The position numbers and the translations under genes were made by a program. Shown here one piece after another: positions 31,283-40,821 of a DNA stretch of 64,000 nucleotides (positions are counted from its first letter, which is position 1; the number at the start of each line of letters is the position of its first letter). The notes under the pieces are model-generated. The model was not told the DNA's origin. It saw only the letters and a list, made by a program, of their open reading frames with translations, and ran no database searches. The DNA comes from Hyphomicrobiaceae bacterium (GTDB lineage: Bacteria; Pseudomonadota; Alphaproteobacteria; Rhizobiales; Hyphomicrobiaceae). The DNA lies in the NCBI GenBank assembly GCA_025359185.1, contig JANYHF010000014.1:62001-126000 (forward strand). Reading direction: 5' to 3'.

Positions 31283-33160
31283 TCAGTTCTTTTTGCCGAA
31301 CAGCAGCGTCAGCAGGTCCACATTATCGTTGAGGCCTGGATCGGGAGCAGCGGCTTTAGCCTTGGTGTTGGCAATCGCGACTTCGCGTGCCAAGAGCTCG
31401 GTCTTGCCGTTCAACGCCAGCGCCATACGGCGGTCGTGGCCATACCAGTCGCCGTAGGTTGAGAGTGTGCCGTCGTCCTGCACCCAGCTCGTGAAATAGG
31501 CGACGTGCACGGGAATCGGGGTTTGCAAACGCACACCCTGATTGCCGCCGGTTTCAATGGCCCTTGCCACATCTGCCGGGCTCCAACCCTGATCGTGCCC
31601 CAGCAGCACAGCGGCGAACTGGTCGGGATTGTGCACGCGCATACACCCATGGCTGTAGGCGCGCACGGTCTGGTCAAACAGCTTCTTGGTCGGTGTGTCG
31701 TGCATGTACACGTCAAAATGGTTCGGGAACAGGAACTTGACCACGCCAAGCACGTTTTCCTTTCCCGGCGGCTGCTGAAATTGGAAATTCTTGATGTTGG
31801 TGGTCGACCAATCAACATTGTACACATCGACAGGCTGGCCGTTGTAGAAGGCCTTGAGGTTCTGGACCTCCATGATATCGCTGCCACGTTGCAGCTTGGG
31901 CAGAATTTCATTTTCCTTGATCGAGTTGGGCACGTTCCAGAACGGATGGAACTCGATGGTCTGCATATCCTGCGAGAAGGTCGGCGTCGGCGTGTCCGGT
32001 TTGCCCGTCACGATCTTCTCGGTAAAGATCACCTTGCCGTTGTCGACGACCCGGGTCAAGAATTCGGGGACATTGTCGAGGACGTAGAATTTGCCCATGT
32101 CCTCGCGCATCCAGCGCCACCGCTGCATGTTGACAAGAATGCGCTCGACCTGCTGCGAATCGGCTCCTGGCTCCTGTTTGGGGGCTTTCTTCAGGGACGC
32201 CTTGGTGACCTTGGGGCCTGCCTGATCATTGAGCGCGCGGCGCAGTGCACGATCGATCACGCCGTCGTCTGGCAGGCTGTTTTGCGCCTGGAATTTACGC
32301 ACCGTTTCGACCAACACGTCGTCGTAGGAATTATTGTCGTCGGGCGAGGCATCCGGTGGCAGGAAGCTGCCGAGGCGCTTGCGGATAAGCGCAATCTGCG
32401 GGTGCACGTCGCCGGGCCGCAGCCGTGGGCCCTTGGGAATGCGAACGCCGCCGGTGTCTACCGCCACCGCCGTCTCTGGCGTATCGGCTGTATCGGCTGT
32501 ATCGGCTGTATCGGCCGCCGTCTCCGGCGCATGTCCACCCGTAAGCTCAAGGTATTTCTTGCGCAGCAGCTCAAATTGCGGTTGCTGCGGATTGAAACGA
32601 ACGAGGTACTTGCCTGCATCGTCAGCCTTGGCGAGACCTTCGAACACCTTCTTAGGCGATGGCGGCGTCGAGCCGCGATCGATGATGCTGCTGACCTGCT
32701 CAGGTAAAATCCGCCCGACATGCGCGTCATGGGCATAATGCAGAACGGCCTGGCTCAACTGGATTTCAGCTCCGGCGATCTGATCCGGTGTCGCTGGGGT
32801 TGCGCCTTTGCCAAGACCGCTTGAGGGAACCGGATAGTCGGCGGCTTTCAGGCCATAATCGCCGGCTTTGCCGATCACCGCGACGGCCGACAGCGCGGCT
32901 GGGCTCAAGCTACCGCCATCGGTCCAGAACGCCTTGCCGTTACGCCCGGCGTAGAACTCTTGCAATGCCGCCCGCTCGTCATCGCCGAGACGCCCGCCAG
33001 AAGTGCCGCCGCCATCAATGGCCGCCGAGAGCGCCTGACGCAGCTTGATCTGATAGACTTCCTGTTGATTGGGAAGCCGGTCTGGGCCGCCGGGCTCGGC
33101 AGCAACAGCGGCTGTCAGCATGAGAGCTACCGCACCGGACACTAGAACCAACCTCAGCAT
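31283..33160 (-). CDS. Murein L,D-transpeptidase, YcbB/LdtD-like
   Basis: The 625-residue protein has an N-terminal signal peptide (ending near AVAAEPGG), a YcbB-type N-terminal domain, a peptidoglycan-binding segment (LVETVRKFQAQNSLPDDGVID), and a YkuD catalytic domain with AYSHGCMRVHNP, containing the nucleophile Cys and conserved His and Arg. It would form 3-3 crosslinks in periplasmic peptidoglycan. ATG 33160 is chosen over the longer frame because GGAG lies 7 bases upstream and the signal peptide begins there. A run of four 9-bp repeats (32481-32516) encodes an Asp-Thr-Ala linker. Confidence 0.93.
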   Translation of the reverse strand: MLRLVLVSGAVALMLTAAVAAEPGGPDRLPNQQEVYQIKLRQALSAAIDGGGTSGGRLGDDERAALQEFYAGRNGKAFWTDGGSLSPAALSAVAVIGKAGDYGLKAADYPVPSSGLGKGATPATPDQIAGAEIQLSQAVLHYAHDAHVGRILPEQVSSIIDRGSTPPSPKKVFEGLAKADDAGKYLVRFNPQQPQFELLRKKYLELTGGHAPETAADTADTADTADTPETAVAVDTGGVRIPKGPRLRPGDVHPQIALIRKRLGSFLPPDASPDDNNSYDDVLVETVRKFQAQNSLPDDGVIDRALRRALNDQAGPKVTKASLKKAPKQEPGADSQQVERILVNMQRWRWMREDMGKFYVLDNVPEFLTRVVDNGKVIFTEKIVTGKPDTPTPTFSQDMQTIEFHPFWNVPNSIKENEILPKLQRGSDIMEVQNLKAFYNGQPVDVYNVDWSTTNIKNFQFQQPPGKENVLGVVKFLFPNHFDVYMHDTPTKKLFDQTVRAYSHGCMRVHNPDQFAAVLLGHDQGWSPADVARAIETGGNQGVRLQTPIPVHVAYFTSWVQDDGTLSTYGDWYGHDRRMALALNGKTELLAREVAIANTKAKAAAPDPGLNDNVDLLTLLFGKKN

Positions 33161-33311
33161 GATGGTCTCCAAACCCCTGTGCCAGGGCCCGGCTGGCCCC
33201 ATGCAGTCCCGCGCCCTGCAAACTCCAAGAGTTTTGGGCTAAGGAATCTACTGAAGCCCACGATAACATCCAAAGCAGGGCAGCGTCTTGTCAACATTCT
33301 GTTGCCCGGCC

Positions 33312-34295
33312 TCAAAACCAGACGCCTGGCAGCCGGTACCGTGGCCGCATCTCGACCGGTCCGACACCCACCAGCGAAATGCGCGGCGCTTCTGGACCAA
33401 AGGCCAGCGGTGTCTGCCCTGCCGGAGCGCCCATCTCGCGCAGCCTGGCGATCCGCAAGGCCGTCTGAGGATGGGAGCGCAGCACAGAGGGATTGGGAGT
33501 TTGCCGCGTGTTTGGAAACACCAAGTCTTCCCACCAGCGGCCGTTTTGGCGGCCAATCAGATGCAGCGCCGAAGCCAGCCCCGACGGATCACCCGTCAGC
33601 TGGATCGCATCGGCGTCGGCCTGGTATTCCCGGGCCCGGGACAAAGCCAATTGCAGGCGTGTGCTCGCCGTTGGGGCCAAAAACAGCAGCACCATGGCAA
33701 CCCAGGGAATGCGCGTGTCTCCGGCGAGATAGATAGGTACATAATAGAGAATAAGACCGAGCCCCGCCCAGGATAGCACCTGCATCGCCCGGTTGAGTGC
33801 GTCCGCAAGCGCCATCAGCCGCAAATCATTGTTGCGGATATGCGCCAGCTCGTGGCCGAGCACGCCAGCGATCTGCCGCAGGCTCAGTTTGCGCAACAGG
33901 CCTTCGGTAATGGCAATCGCAGCGGTTTCGGGCGAGCCGGTGGAGAAGGCGTTCAAAGTCAGGCTGGGCACGACATGGAGGGCGGGCACCCGGTCCAGGC
34001 CGCTTCGCGCCGTCAATTCATGCAGGATGCGATAGAGATCCCGGCCGTTCTTGGCGTCAATTGGCGTTGCCCGGTAGAGTCGCAGGATGACAGCTGGCGG
34101 CATCATCGGGGCGGCGAATGCGATAAAACCAACCGCGAGCACCGCCACGATCAGCCCCGCCCAGCCCAGGATCAAAAACGCGGCCAAAGCAGTCAACAGC
34201 GTCATGGACGTGATAAGTACAAGTGTGTCGGTCAGATTGCGGCCGGGCTGCAAGCGGCCGTTCGGCGGATCGATGGGAATCGCCGTCGTGGACAT
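33312..34295 (-). CDS. HtpX-like M48 family membrane metalloprotease
   Basis: The 327-residue product has two N-terminal transmembrane helices (about residues 23-65), then the zinc motif GVLGHELAHIRNND (HExxH) and the third ligand Glu in SRAREYQADADAI. A further hydrophobic hairpin lies between them, as in HtpX, which degrades damaged inner-membrane proteins. It is placed between genes for L,D-transpeptidase and LOG protein on the same strand. ATG 34295 gives the standard N terminus; the frame continues upstream to 34373 without homology-like features. No good ribosome site is seen. Confidence 0.9.
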   Translation of the reverse strand: MSTTAIPIDPPNGRLQPGRNLTDTLVLITSMTLLTALAAFLILGWAGLIVAVLAVGFIAFAAPMMPPAVILRLYRATPIDAKNGRDLYRILHELTARSGLDRVPALHVVPSLTLNAFSTGSPETAAIAITEGLLRKLSLRQIAGVLGHELAHIRNNDLRLMALADALNRAMQVLSWAGLGLILYYVPIYLAGDTRIPWVAMVLLFLAPTASTRLQLALSRAREYQADADAIQLTGDPSGLASALHLIGRQNGRWWEDLVFPNTRQTPNPSVLRSHPQTALRIARLREMGAPAGQTPLAFGPEAPRISLVGVGPVEMRPRYRLPGVWF

Positions 34296-34405
34296 GGGGG
34301 TCGGAACCTTAAGTCTTGCGCGCGGGGTGGCATCGCCGCAGTCCCCCCGCGCTGCAGTTATGCAGCCATCCACATGAGATATCTATGATTCTGGCGGAAT
34401 GACGG

Positions 34406-35041
34406 TCAGAACTTGCGGGCTATGTCAGCGTCGGCCGCATGGACGCCTTTGGCGGGCAACTGCGCTAGGCACGCCGGCAAGATCCCAGCTGCCTCGCTCA
34501 CGATCTGATAACGCGGGCTCCCCGTTCCGGCGATGAACGCTTTATGCAGGAAACCTTGCTCGCCCATATGGTCCAACAGCGTGATCAGAGGATCCCAGAA
34601 GCCGCCAATATTGGCGATGATGATCGGCTTTTTGTGCTGGCCAAGCTGGGCCCAGGTCAGCTGCTCGAACAGCTCTTCGAGCGTGCCCATGCCGCCCGGC
34701 AGCGTCACAAAAGCGTCGGCGCGCTGGAACATCGTCATTTTGCGCTCGTGCATGTCCTTAGTGATGATCAGCTCGGTCACCTCTTTCAAATGCACTTCGC
34801 GCGCTTTCAAAAACTCCGGAATCACGCCCAACACGTGGCCACCGCCCGCCAGCACGGCCCGCGCCACGGCACCCATCAGGCCGATGCCGCCGCCGCCATA
34901 GACCAGCCCGATGCCGGCCTTGGCCATCGCCTCGCCAAGTGTGCGAGCCGCCGTCGCGTAGACGGGGTCTTCGCCGGACGCAGCACCGCAATAGACACAA
35001 ATGGCCAACGGCGGCGCGTAGACAGGGCTTGCAGTGACCAT
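34406..35041 (-). CDS. LOG family protein (TIGR00730)
   Basis: The 211-residue Rossmann-like protein has ICVYCGAASGEDP at the N terminus, GLVYGGGGIGLMGAVA, and the signature PGGMGTLEELFEQLTW. Members hydrolyse nucleoside 5'-monophosphates to base and ribose-5-phosphate; in plants and some bacteria this activates cytokinins. The active-site PGGxGTxxE is intact. It is cytoplasmic. It is separated by 110 bp from the HtpX-like gene downstream. Confidence 0.92.
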   Translation of the reverse strand: MVTASPVYAPPLAICVYCGAASGEDPVYATAARTLGEAMAKAGIGLVYGGGGIGLMGAVARAVLAGGGHVLGVIPEFLKAREVHLKEVTELIITKDMHERKMTMFQRADAFVTLPGGMGTLEELFEQLTWAQLGQHKKPIIIANIGGFWDPLITLLDHMGEQGFLHKAFIAGTGSPRYQIVSEAAGILPACLAQLPAKGVHAADADIARKF

Positions 35042-35222
35042 CGTACCCTCATTCGGCTTGTCGCTGGCCGCTGCCGCGATGCACGCCTTAAATATCCGCC
35101 GCGCGCCTCTATGGCAATTGACTGGCGCCTGTGGAAGGCTACCGGCGGACGCCCTCTTTTCGCCCCAATAAAGCCGGCGTTCGAGGGTTCAGAGAGGGAT
35201 TGAGGTTCGAGGAGGTCCGGCT

Positions 35223-36866
35223 GTGCCGTCCGCCAGGAAACATTTGCCACTTGCTTTGCTGGCCATTGTGGCCGGTTTCACTGCCGTCGGCGCAACCATT
35301 CAGAATTCCGGCAAACTAGCGCAGGCCGATCCCACAGCCATGGCGCAGACTGTGGCGGACTATCTGCGCGGCAGTGCGGCGCCGGATGCGCGCGCGCCGT
35401 CCGCAGACGTCAAAACGCAGGCTCAATCGGGCGCTGAAGCGCTTGCCCAAGTGCTGAAATCATACCTTCCAGCCGCCGTAGCCAAGACGGCAACTGAAGA
35501 TCCGAATCGCATTCAGCTTGCCGCGCAAGCCGTCGCAACGCAACTCAGCGGCCCGCCTCCAGCTGTAGCCCCTGTGCCTGTGGCCATTGCCAGTCCACCG
35601 GCGATGACTGTCGCGGCCGCTTCGCTGGCACAATGGTTGAGCGGGACCAAGACGATCCCAGAAGCGCCCGCGATAAAGACCCCAGAGGCCGTGGGGGTTT
35701 CGCCTGCACAACCTGAAGCGCCGGCCGCAGCCCCGTCAGCTATGCAAACTGCCCAAGCCTTGCAAGATCAGGCCGGCGCAATGGCCGACGCTGTCAACAA
35801 GGAATTTGGCGCGATCTTGAAGAAACTGCCGCCTGACGATGCAGATCAGACTGCCAACGCCGATGTGGCCGCAGCCGTCGCCTTTTCGTCGCTGCGCTAT
35901 GACGCCACCGGAACCGATTCGGGGCTCGTGACGATGTCCGGCCGGGCCAAGCCAGGCAGCAAGGTTGCGGTCTATCTGGATGGCCAGAAACTCGCAACCG
36001 CTCCGACCGCCAACAATGGCCGCTGGCTGATCGCCACGCCTCAGAAGCTGCCTGTCGGCCAGCATGTCGCCAGAGTCGATATGTTCGATTCGGCGGGCAA
36101 GACGGCAGCGTCAGCGGCCTACCCGTTCGGGCGAGAGGCAGCGGTAGCAGCTGGGCAGGAATCCATCATCGTTCCGCTGACGGTGGCCTCGCTCAAGGTT
36201 GAGGCTCCCGCAACCGCCGTTGCCGAACACGACCCGGTTGTGATCATACCCCCGACAGGGAGCGTTGCACAGGTTGCCGAATCGCCTGCGGCCCAGGCCG
36301 AGATGGCTCAAACTCCCGTCGCCAAGGTGCCTGACCAGGCCGCGCCGGTTGCGGTGGCCGAAGTCCCGGCAAAAGCCCCAGATCCCGTTGCGCCCGCCCT
36401 GCCATCGGCCGCAGCGCTTGCGCAGCCTGCCGCTGTTGCCGTCGCGCCTGCCAAACCCGCGCTAAAAATCGCATCGGCCGTGCCGGTTAAGCGCCATCTG
36501 CGCGAGGCAACTCTGACCCGGTTGACCAATCGGAGGCCTAGGCCAGTGCAGCTTGCCGCCAAGCCCCGCCGCGCTGTGAGTGTCGCTGCACTGCCGGCAC
36601 AGTTGTTGCGCAAACAGGCCACTCGCAAGCTGGCGGCACTTGCCAAGCCGACGCGGCCGCAGATTGCCAGTGTCCGGCTGTCGCCCTCTCGCAAGCTGGC
36701 GCAGGTGACGACGTCCGATCAGTTGGTCGTCGTGCGCGTTTTCCATGGCAAGCACGCAGTGACCGTCAAAGTTCCACAAGGCATCATGCGCTCTTACGCG
36801 GCTGCGCCACAACCGTTGTTGCGCCCCGTGCGCAAGCGCCGGTTGCGCCGCCGGTGCGCACGCTAG
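35223..36866 (+). CDS. Hypothetical Pro/Ala-rich exported protein with Ig-like domain
   Basis: The 547-residue protein has a basic then hydrophobic N terminus (KHLPLALLAIVAGFTAVGA), resembling a signal anchor. Most of the rest is Ala/Pro/Val-rich linker. One folded region is visible at about residues 225-300 (GRAKPGSKVAVYLDGQKLA, NNGRWLIAT), like bacterial Ig-like domains in alphaproteobacterial envelope proteins, where such domains can accompany a LysM domain; LysM is not evident here. The C terminus is strongly basic (RKRRLRRRCAR). AGGAGG lies 8 bases before GTG 35223. Function is unknown. Confidence 0.75.
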   Translation: MPSARKHLPLALLAIVAGFTAVGATIQNSGKLAQADPTAMAQTVADYLRGSAAPDARAPSADVKTQAQSGAEALAQVLKSYLPAAVAKTATEDPNRIQLAAQAVATQLSGPPPAVAPVPVAIASPPAMTVAAASLAQWLSGTKTIPEAPAIKTPEAVGVSPAQPEAPAAAPSAMQTAQALQDQAGAMADAVNKEFGAILKKLPPDDADQTANADVAAAVAFSSLRYDATGTDSGLVTMSGRAKPGSKVAVYLDGQKLATAPTANNGRWLIATPQKLPVGQHVARVDMFDSAGKTAASAAYPFGREAAVAAGQESIIVPLTVASLKVEAPATAVAEHDPVVIIPPTGSVAQVAESPAAQAEMAQTPVAKVPDQAAPVAVAEVPAKAPDPVAPALPSAAALAQPAAVAVAPAKPALKIASAVPVKRHLREATLTRLTNRRPRPVQLAAKPRRAVSVAALPAQLLRKQATRKLAALAKPTRPQIASVRLSPSRKLAQVTTSDQLVVVRVFHGKHAVTVKVPQGIMRSYAAAPQPLLRPVRKRRLRRRCAR

Positions 36867-37037
36867 TGCAGTGCAACGGGTGCCCAGATGGCCAGCTTGA
36901 CAGGGTCGAGGCTGGCGGCGGCCGTTCAAACGGCCTATTCAGTAGCAACCGAACCTCGATTTGACCCGTGAGCGGGCGGGCATATGCTGCCCCTATGCGC
37001 TTGGGTCTTCACACTGAATGACCCATCCGGACATCCG

Positions 37038-38960
37038 ATGACCCTTGCCGCCCCTGCCGCAACTGCGGAAAAGCCCACGCCGACCCTCGTAAAAGTATTG
37101 CGCGATCTGATGCCCTATATGTGGCCGCCGGGGCGCCGGGACTTGCGGATCGAAGTGGTGCTCGGATGTCTGTCTCTCGTCATTGCCAAGGTCGTCACCA
37201 TGCTGGTGTCGTTCAGTCTCGCGGGTGCTACCAACGCGCTTGCGCAAGCCACCAATGCGCAAGCGCCCGAAGCGCAACTCCACCTCGGCCTTGTCCTGGT
37301 CCCGGCCACACTCATTGTCTCTTATGGCGTCTCGCGCGTCATGATGATGGTCCTCAGTCAGCTGCGCGATGTGCTGTTCACGCGGGTATCGCAATTTGCG
37401 GTGCGCAACATCACCACAAAGACCTTCCGCCATCTGCATGATCTGTCGCTCCGTTTCCATTTGGAGCGCCGCACCGGGTCAGTCACGCGCATCATCGAAA
37501 GAGGTAACGGCGCGGTCGACAGCATCATGCGGCTGGGGGTCATGACGACCATCCCGACGGCGCTGGAACTGGTAATGAATTGTGTGGTGTTTTGGTATTT
37601 CTTCGGATTTTTCTACGTCGTCGTCGTCCTGCTCATGGTCGCGGCTTACCTCTGGTACACCGTGCTTGCTAGCAATTGGCGGATCGTCATCCGCAAGGAG
37701 CTCAGCGAAAGCGACCGCGACGCCAGTTCCAAGGCCGTTGACAGTCTGCTCAACTACGAAACCGTCAAATATTTCGGCAACGAGACGATGGAGGCGAGCC
37801 GCTACGACACGGCTATGGCGCGCTATGAAAAAGCCAACGTCAAAACCTACTATTCGCTCGCCGTTCTGAACACGGGGCAAGCCGCGATCTTCACCATCGG
37901 CCTCACCATCTGCCTGCTGCTGTCGGCCCGTGGGATCATCGACAAAACTCAAAGCGTGGGCGATTTCACACTGATCGGCGGGCTGTTGACGCAGCTCTAC
38001 ATTCCGCTCAATTTCATGGGCATGGTCTATCGCGAAATCAAACAAGGTGTCGTCGATCTCGAACTGATGTTCGGGCTGCTCGACAAGAACCCCGAGATCA
38101 AGGACAAGCCCGGTGCGCTGCCGCTCGTGGTGACGCAAGGCCGGGTCACGTTTGACAATGTGTCGTTCCACTATGACCCGGAACGGCCGATTCTGAAGAA
38201 TGTCAGCTTCGAAGTGCCGCCGGGCAAGATGGTGGCGATTGTCGGACCATCGGGTGCGGGCAAATCGACCCTCAGCCGCATTCTATTCCGGTTTTACGAC
38301 GTGGCGTCAGGGCGTGTGCTGATCGATGGTCAGGACATCCGCGAGGTGACACAGGCGAGCTTACGCGCCGCCATCGGCGTGGTGCCCCAGGACACGGTGC
38401 TGTTCAACGACAGCATCCTCTACAACATCCGCTATGGCCGCCCCTCGGCCAGCGATGCCGACGTGAAAGAGGCCGCCCGCATGGCCCAGATCGAGGGTAT
38501 TATTGAGCAATTGCCGCAAGGCTTTGACACCCAGGTCGGCGAGCGCGGCCTGAAATTGTCGGGTGGCGAAAAGCAGCGTGTCGCGATTGCCCGCACCCTC
38601 CTCAAGGGTCCGCCGATCCTGATGCTGGACGAAGCCACCAGCGCCCTCGACAGCCACACCGAGCGCGAAATCCAGGACGCCTTAGACAAAGTCGCGGCCA
38701 GCCGCACCTCGCTGGTCATCGCGCACAGGCTCTCGACTATCGTTCACGCAGACGCAATTATCGTCCTCGAACAAGGGCGTATTGTCGAACAGGGCACCCA
38801 TGCCGAACTGATGGTGAAGGACGGTCTCTACGCCAGCATGTGGAACCGACAGCGCGAGGCCGAGCTAGCGCGGGAGCAGCTGGCCCAGGCGCTCCAGCAG
38901 GAGGCTGTGGTGGTTGGCAAGGAGCGGCCGAACCGGGCAACGCTGGTGGCGGCGTCGTAG
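37038..38960 (+). CDS. ABC transporter, permease-ATPase fusion, Atm1/HMT1 type
   Basis: The 640-residue half-transporter has six transmembrane helices to about residue 330, then an ATPase domain with Walker A GPSGAGKST, signature LSGGEKQR, Walker B ILMLDEATSALD and switch His in VIAHRLST. The membrane domain (ETVKYFGNE, YSLAVLNTGQ) matches Atm1-type exporters that move glutathione-linked or sulfur/metal compounds. It probably acts as a homodimer. The frame opens at ATG 36984; ATG 37038 begins the family-like sequence, and neither has a clear ribosome site. Confidence 0.92.
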   Translation: MTLAAPAATAEKPTPTLVKVLRDLMPYMWPPGRRDLRIEVVLGCLSLVIAKVVTMLVSFSLAGATNALAQATNAQAPEAQLHLGLVLVPATLIVSYGVSRVMMMVLSQLRDVLFTRVSQFAVRNITTKTFRHLHDLSLRFHLERRTGSVTRIIERGNGAVDSIMRLGVMTTIPTALELVMNCVVFWYFFGFFYVVVVLLMVAAYLWYTVLASNWRIVIRKELSESDRDASSKAVDSLLNYETVKYFGNETMEASRYDTAMARYEKANVKTYYSLAVLNTGQAAIFTIGLTICLLLSARGIIDKTQSVGDFTLIGGLLTQLYIPLNFMGMVYREIKQGVVDLELMFGLLDKNPEIKDKPGALPLVVTQGRVTFDNVSFHYDPERPILKNVSFEVPPGKMVAIVGPSGAGKSTLSRILFRFYDVASGRVLIDGQDIREVTQASLRAAIGVVPQDTVLFNDSILYNIRYGRPSASDADVKEAARMAQIEGIIEQLPQGFDTQVGERGLKLSGGEKQRVAIARTLLKGPPILMLDEATSALDSHTEREIQDALDKVAASRTSLVIAHRLSTIVHADAIIVLEQGRIVEQGTHAELMVKDGLYASMWNRQREAELAREQLAQALQQEAVVVGKERPNRATLVAAS

Positions 38961-39093
38961 GGCGTCGCTGGGTCTCTTGGCGAAGGCGCCCCGTTCCCTG
39001 TCACGGACAGCGAATGCACAGCCATGCTGGCGATTCAAGCCACTCTGCTGACATCAGGATGGTGCTACAGTTGCCTATCGTCGGCGACTCGCT

Positions 39094-40806
39094 ATGGAGG
39101 CGGGCACACTTCTAATGACCGGATCAACATTGCTGCTGCAATTCATCGGCTGGGTGGCGCTGCTGCTTTGGGGCGTACGGATGGTGCGCACCGGTATCAC
39201 GCGCTCGTTCACGGGCCAGGTGCGTCAGCTGGTGGCGCTGGGCACGCGCAACCGGCTGAGTGCCGCCGTTGCCGGAACCGCCGTCGCCATTGTGCTGCAA
39301 AGCTCCACCGCTACCGGCCTCATTGTCTCATCGCTGGTCACGCGCGAAATCGTGCAGCTGCCCGCGGCTCTGTGCGTCATGCTCGGCGCCGATGTCGGCA
39401 CCGCCATCGCTGCTTTCATCTTCTCTGTCCGGATCGCCTGGCTCGCCCCATTGCTGATCGCGGCAGGGGTCTTCGGTTTTCTGAGCACTCGCGATGACCG
39501 CCGCCGCAGCCTGGCGCGGATTGCCATTGGGCTCGGGCTGACGCTTCTGGCGTTGCAGCTGATCGGCTCGGCATCGGCCGAGTTGCGGCAGGCTCCCGGT
39601 TTCGCCACCACCATTGGCCTGTTGGATGGGCAACCCCTCGTCGCCTTCCTGATGGGTGCGCTGATTACCTGGCTCGCCCATTCCAGCCTGTCGACCGTCA
39701 TCCTCGTCATGTCCCTGACGGCATCAGGCATCGTGTCGTTGCCCTTAGCCTTCGCACTGGTGTTGGGAGCCAATGTTGGCGGGGCCTTGGCACCTTTTGT
39801 CGATCAGCTCACAGCGCCGGCGGCAGGCCGGAGAGTGATGCTCGGTAATCTGATCATGCGCGGGGCCATGGCAGCGTTTGCCCTGGTGGTGCTGCTGCCG
39901 TTCGCCAGTACGATGTTCCGCCCACTGCATGATCTATCGCCCGCCCATGCCGTGCTGACGTTTCACGCGGCCTTCAATCTTGTGACAGCGATGGCGTTCC
40001 TGCCCTTTGCCGGCAGTGTCGCCGGTCTCTGCCGGCTGCAGGTGCCCGATCTTCCCGTGGCTGGCGACGCCGGGCAGCCACGCTATCTCGACGCTTCGGT
40101 GATCGATTCCCCTACCGAAGCGCTGGCGGCGGCCACACGCGAAACGCTGGCGTTGGGAGATCTTGTCGCCGGAATGTTGGATCAAAGTCTCACCGTGCTG
40201 GAAAAAGACGATGCACGCCTGATGAAGCAGATCGAGAAATCCGACGACGGCGTCGACAAGCTGCATGAGGCGATCAAGCTCTACCTGATGAAAGTGTCGA
40301 GCGCGGGCATGTCAGGCGAAGACAGCGCGCGATTTGTCGAGATCCTCACCTTCGTCACCAATCTGGAGCATATCGGCGATATCATCGACAAGAACCTGAT
40401 GGAGCTGGCGGCCAAGAAAATCCGCAACAAGCTGGTGTTTTCTCGCGAGGGGCTGGATGAGCTGCGCCAGTTCCACGGCCGCGTGCGCGACAACATGCGG
40501 CTCGCCTATAATGTCTTCACACTGCGCGATGTGCGGCTTGCGCGCAAATTGCTGAATGAAAAGCCATTGCTGCGCGAGGCCGAGGTGTACTCTGCTAACA
40601 GCCATTTTGCACGGCTGCGTGCTGGCCGTCAGGAGTCCATCGAGACCAGCGCCATCCATCTCGATATCATCCGTGACCTGAAACGCATCAACAGCCATCT
40701 GACCTCGGTCGCCTACCCTATCCTGGAAGAGGCGGGCGAATTGTTGGATTCGCGACTGCGCAATGCGCGGCCCGCCGAAGACGATGCTTATGTGACCCGG
40801 CAGTAG
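39094..40806 (+). CDS. Na/Pi cotransporter family protein with PhoU domain
   Basis: The 570-residue protein has eight or more transmembrane helices, with duplicated phosphate-binding motifs QSSTATG (near residue 70) and HSSLSTV (near residue 190), the hallmark of NptA/YjbB-type cotransporters. A helical PhoU-like domain occupies about residues 350-560. YjbB in E. coli exports phosphate; direction here is unknown. ATG 39094 is used; ATG 39115 is an alternative with GGAGG 15 bases upstream. The asparaginase gene follows after 15 bp. Confidence 0.92.
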   Translation: MEAGTLLMTGSTLLLQFIGWVALLLWGVRMVRTGITRSFTGQVRQLVALGTRNRLSAAVAGTAVAIVLQSSTATGLIVSSLVTREIVQLPAALCVMLGADVGTAIAAFIFSVRIAWLAPLLIAAGVFGFLSTRDDRRRSLARIAIGLGLTLLALQLIGSASAELRQAPGFATTIGLLDGQPLVAFLMGALITWLAHSSLSTVILVMSLTASGIVSLPLAFALVLGANVGGALAPFVDQLTAPAAGRRVMLGNLIMRGAMAAFALVVLLPFASTMFRPLHDLSPAHAVLTFHAAFNLVTAMAFLPFAGSVAGLCRLQVPDLPVAGDAGQPRYLDASVIDSPTEALAAATRETLALGDLVAGMLDQSLTVLEKDDARLMKQIEKSDDGVDKLHEAIKLYLMKVSSAGMSGEDSARFVEILTFVTNLEHIGDIIDKNLMELAAKKIRNKLVFSREGLDELRQFHGRVRDNMRLAYNVFTLRDVRLARKLLNEKPLLREAEVYSANSHFARLRAGRQESIETSAIHLDIIRDLKRINSHLTSVAYPILEEAGELLDSRLRNARPAEDDAYVTRQ

Positions 40807-40821
40807 AGCGAGACACCCAAG

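Noticed and set aside
31505-32707. 400-codon open frame on the plus strand
   Set aside because: Mirror of the L,D-transpeptidase gene, whose catalytic SHGC motif and signal peptide are unambiguous.
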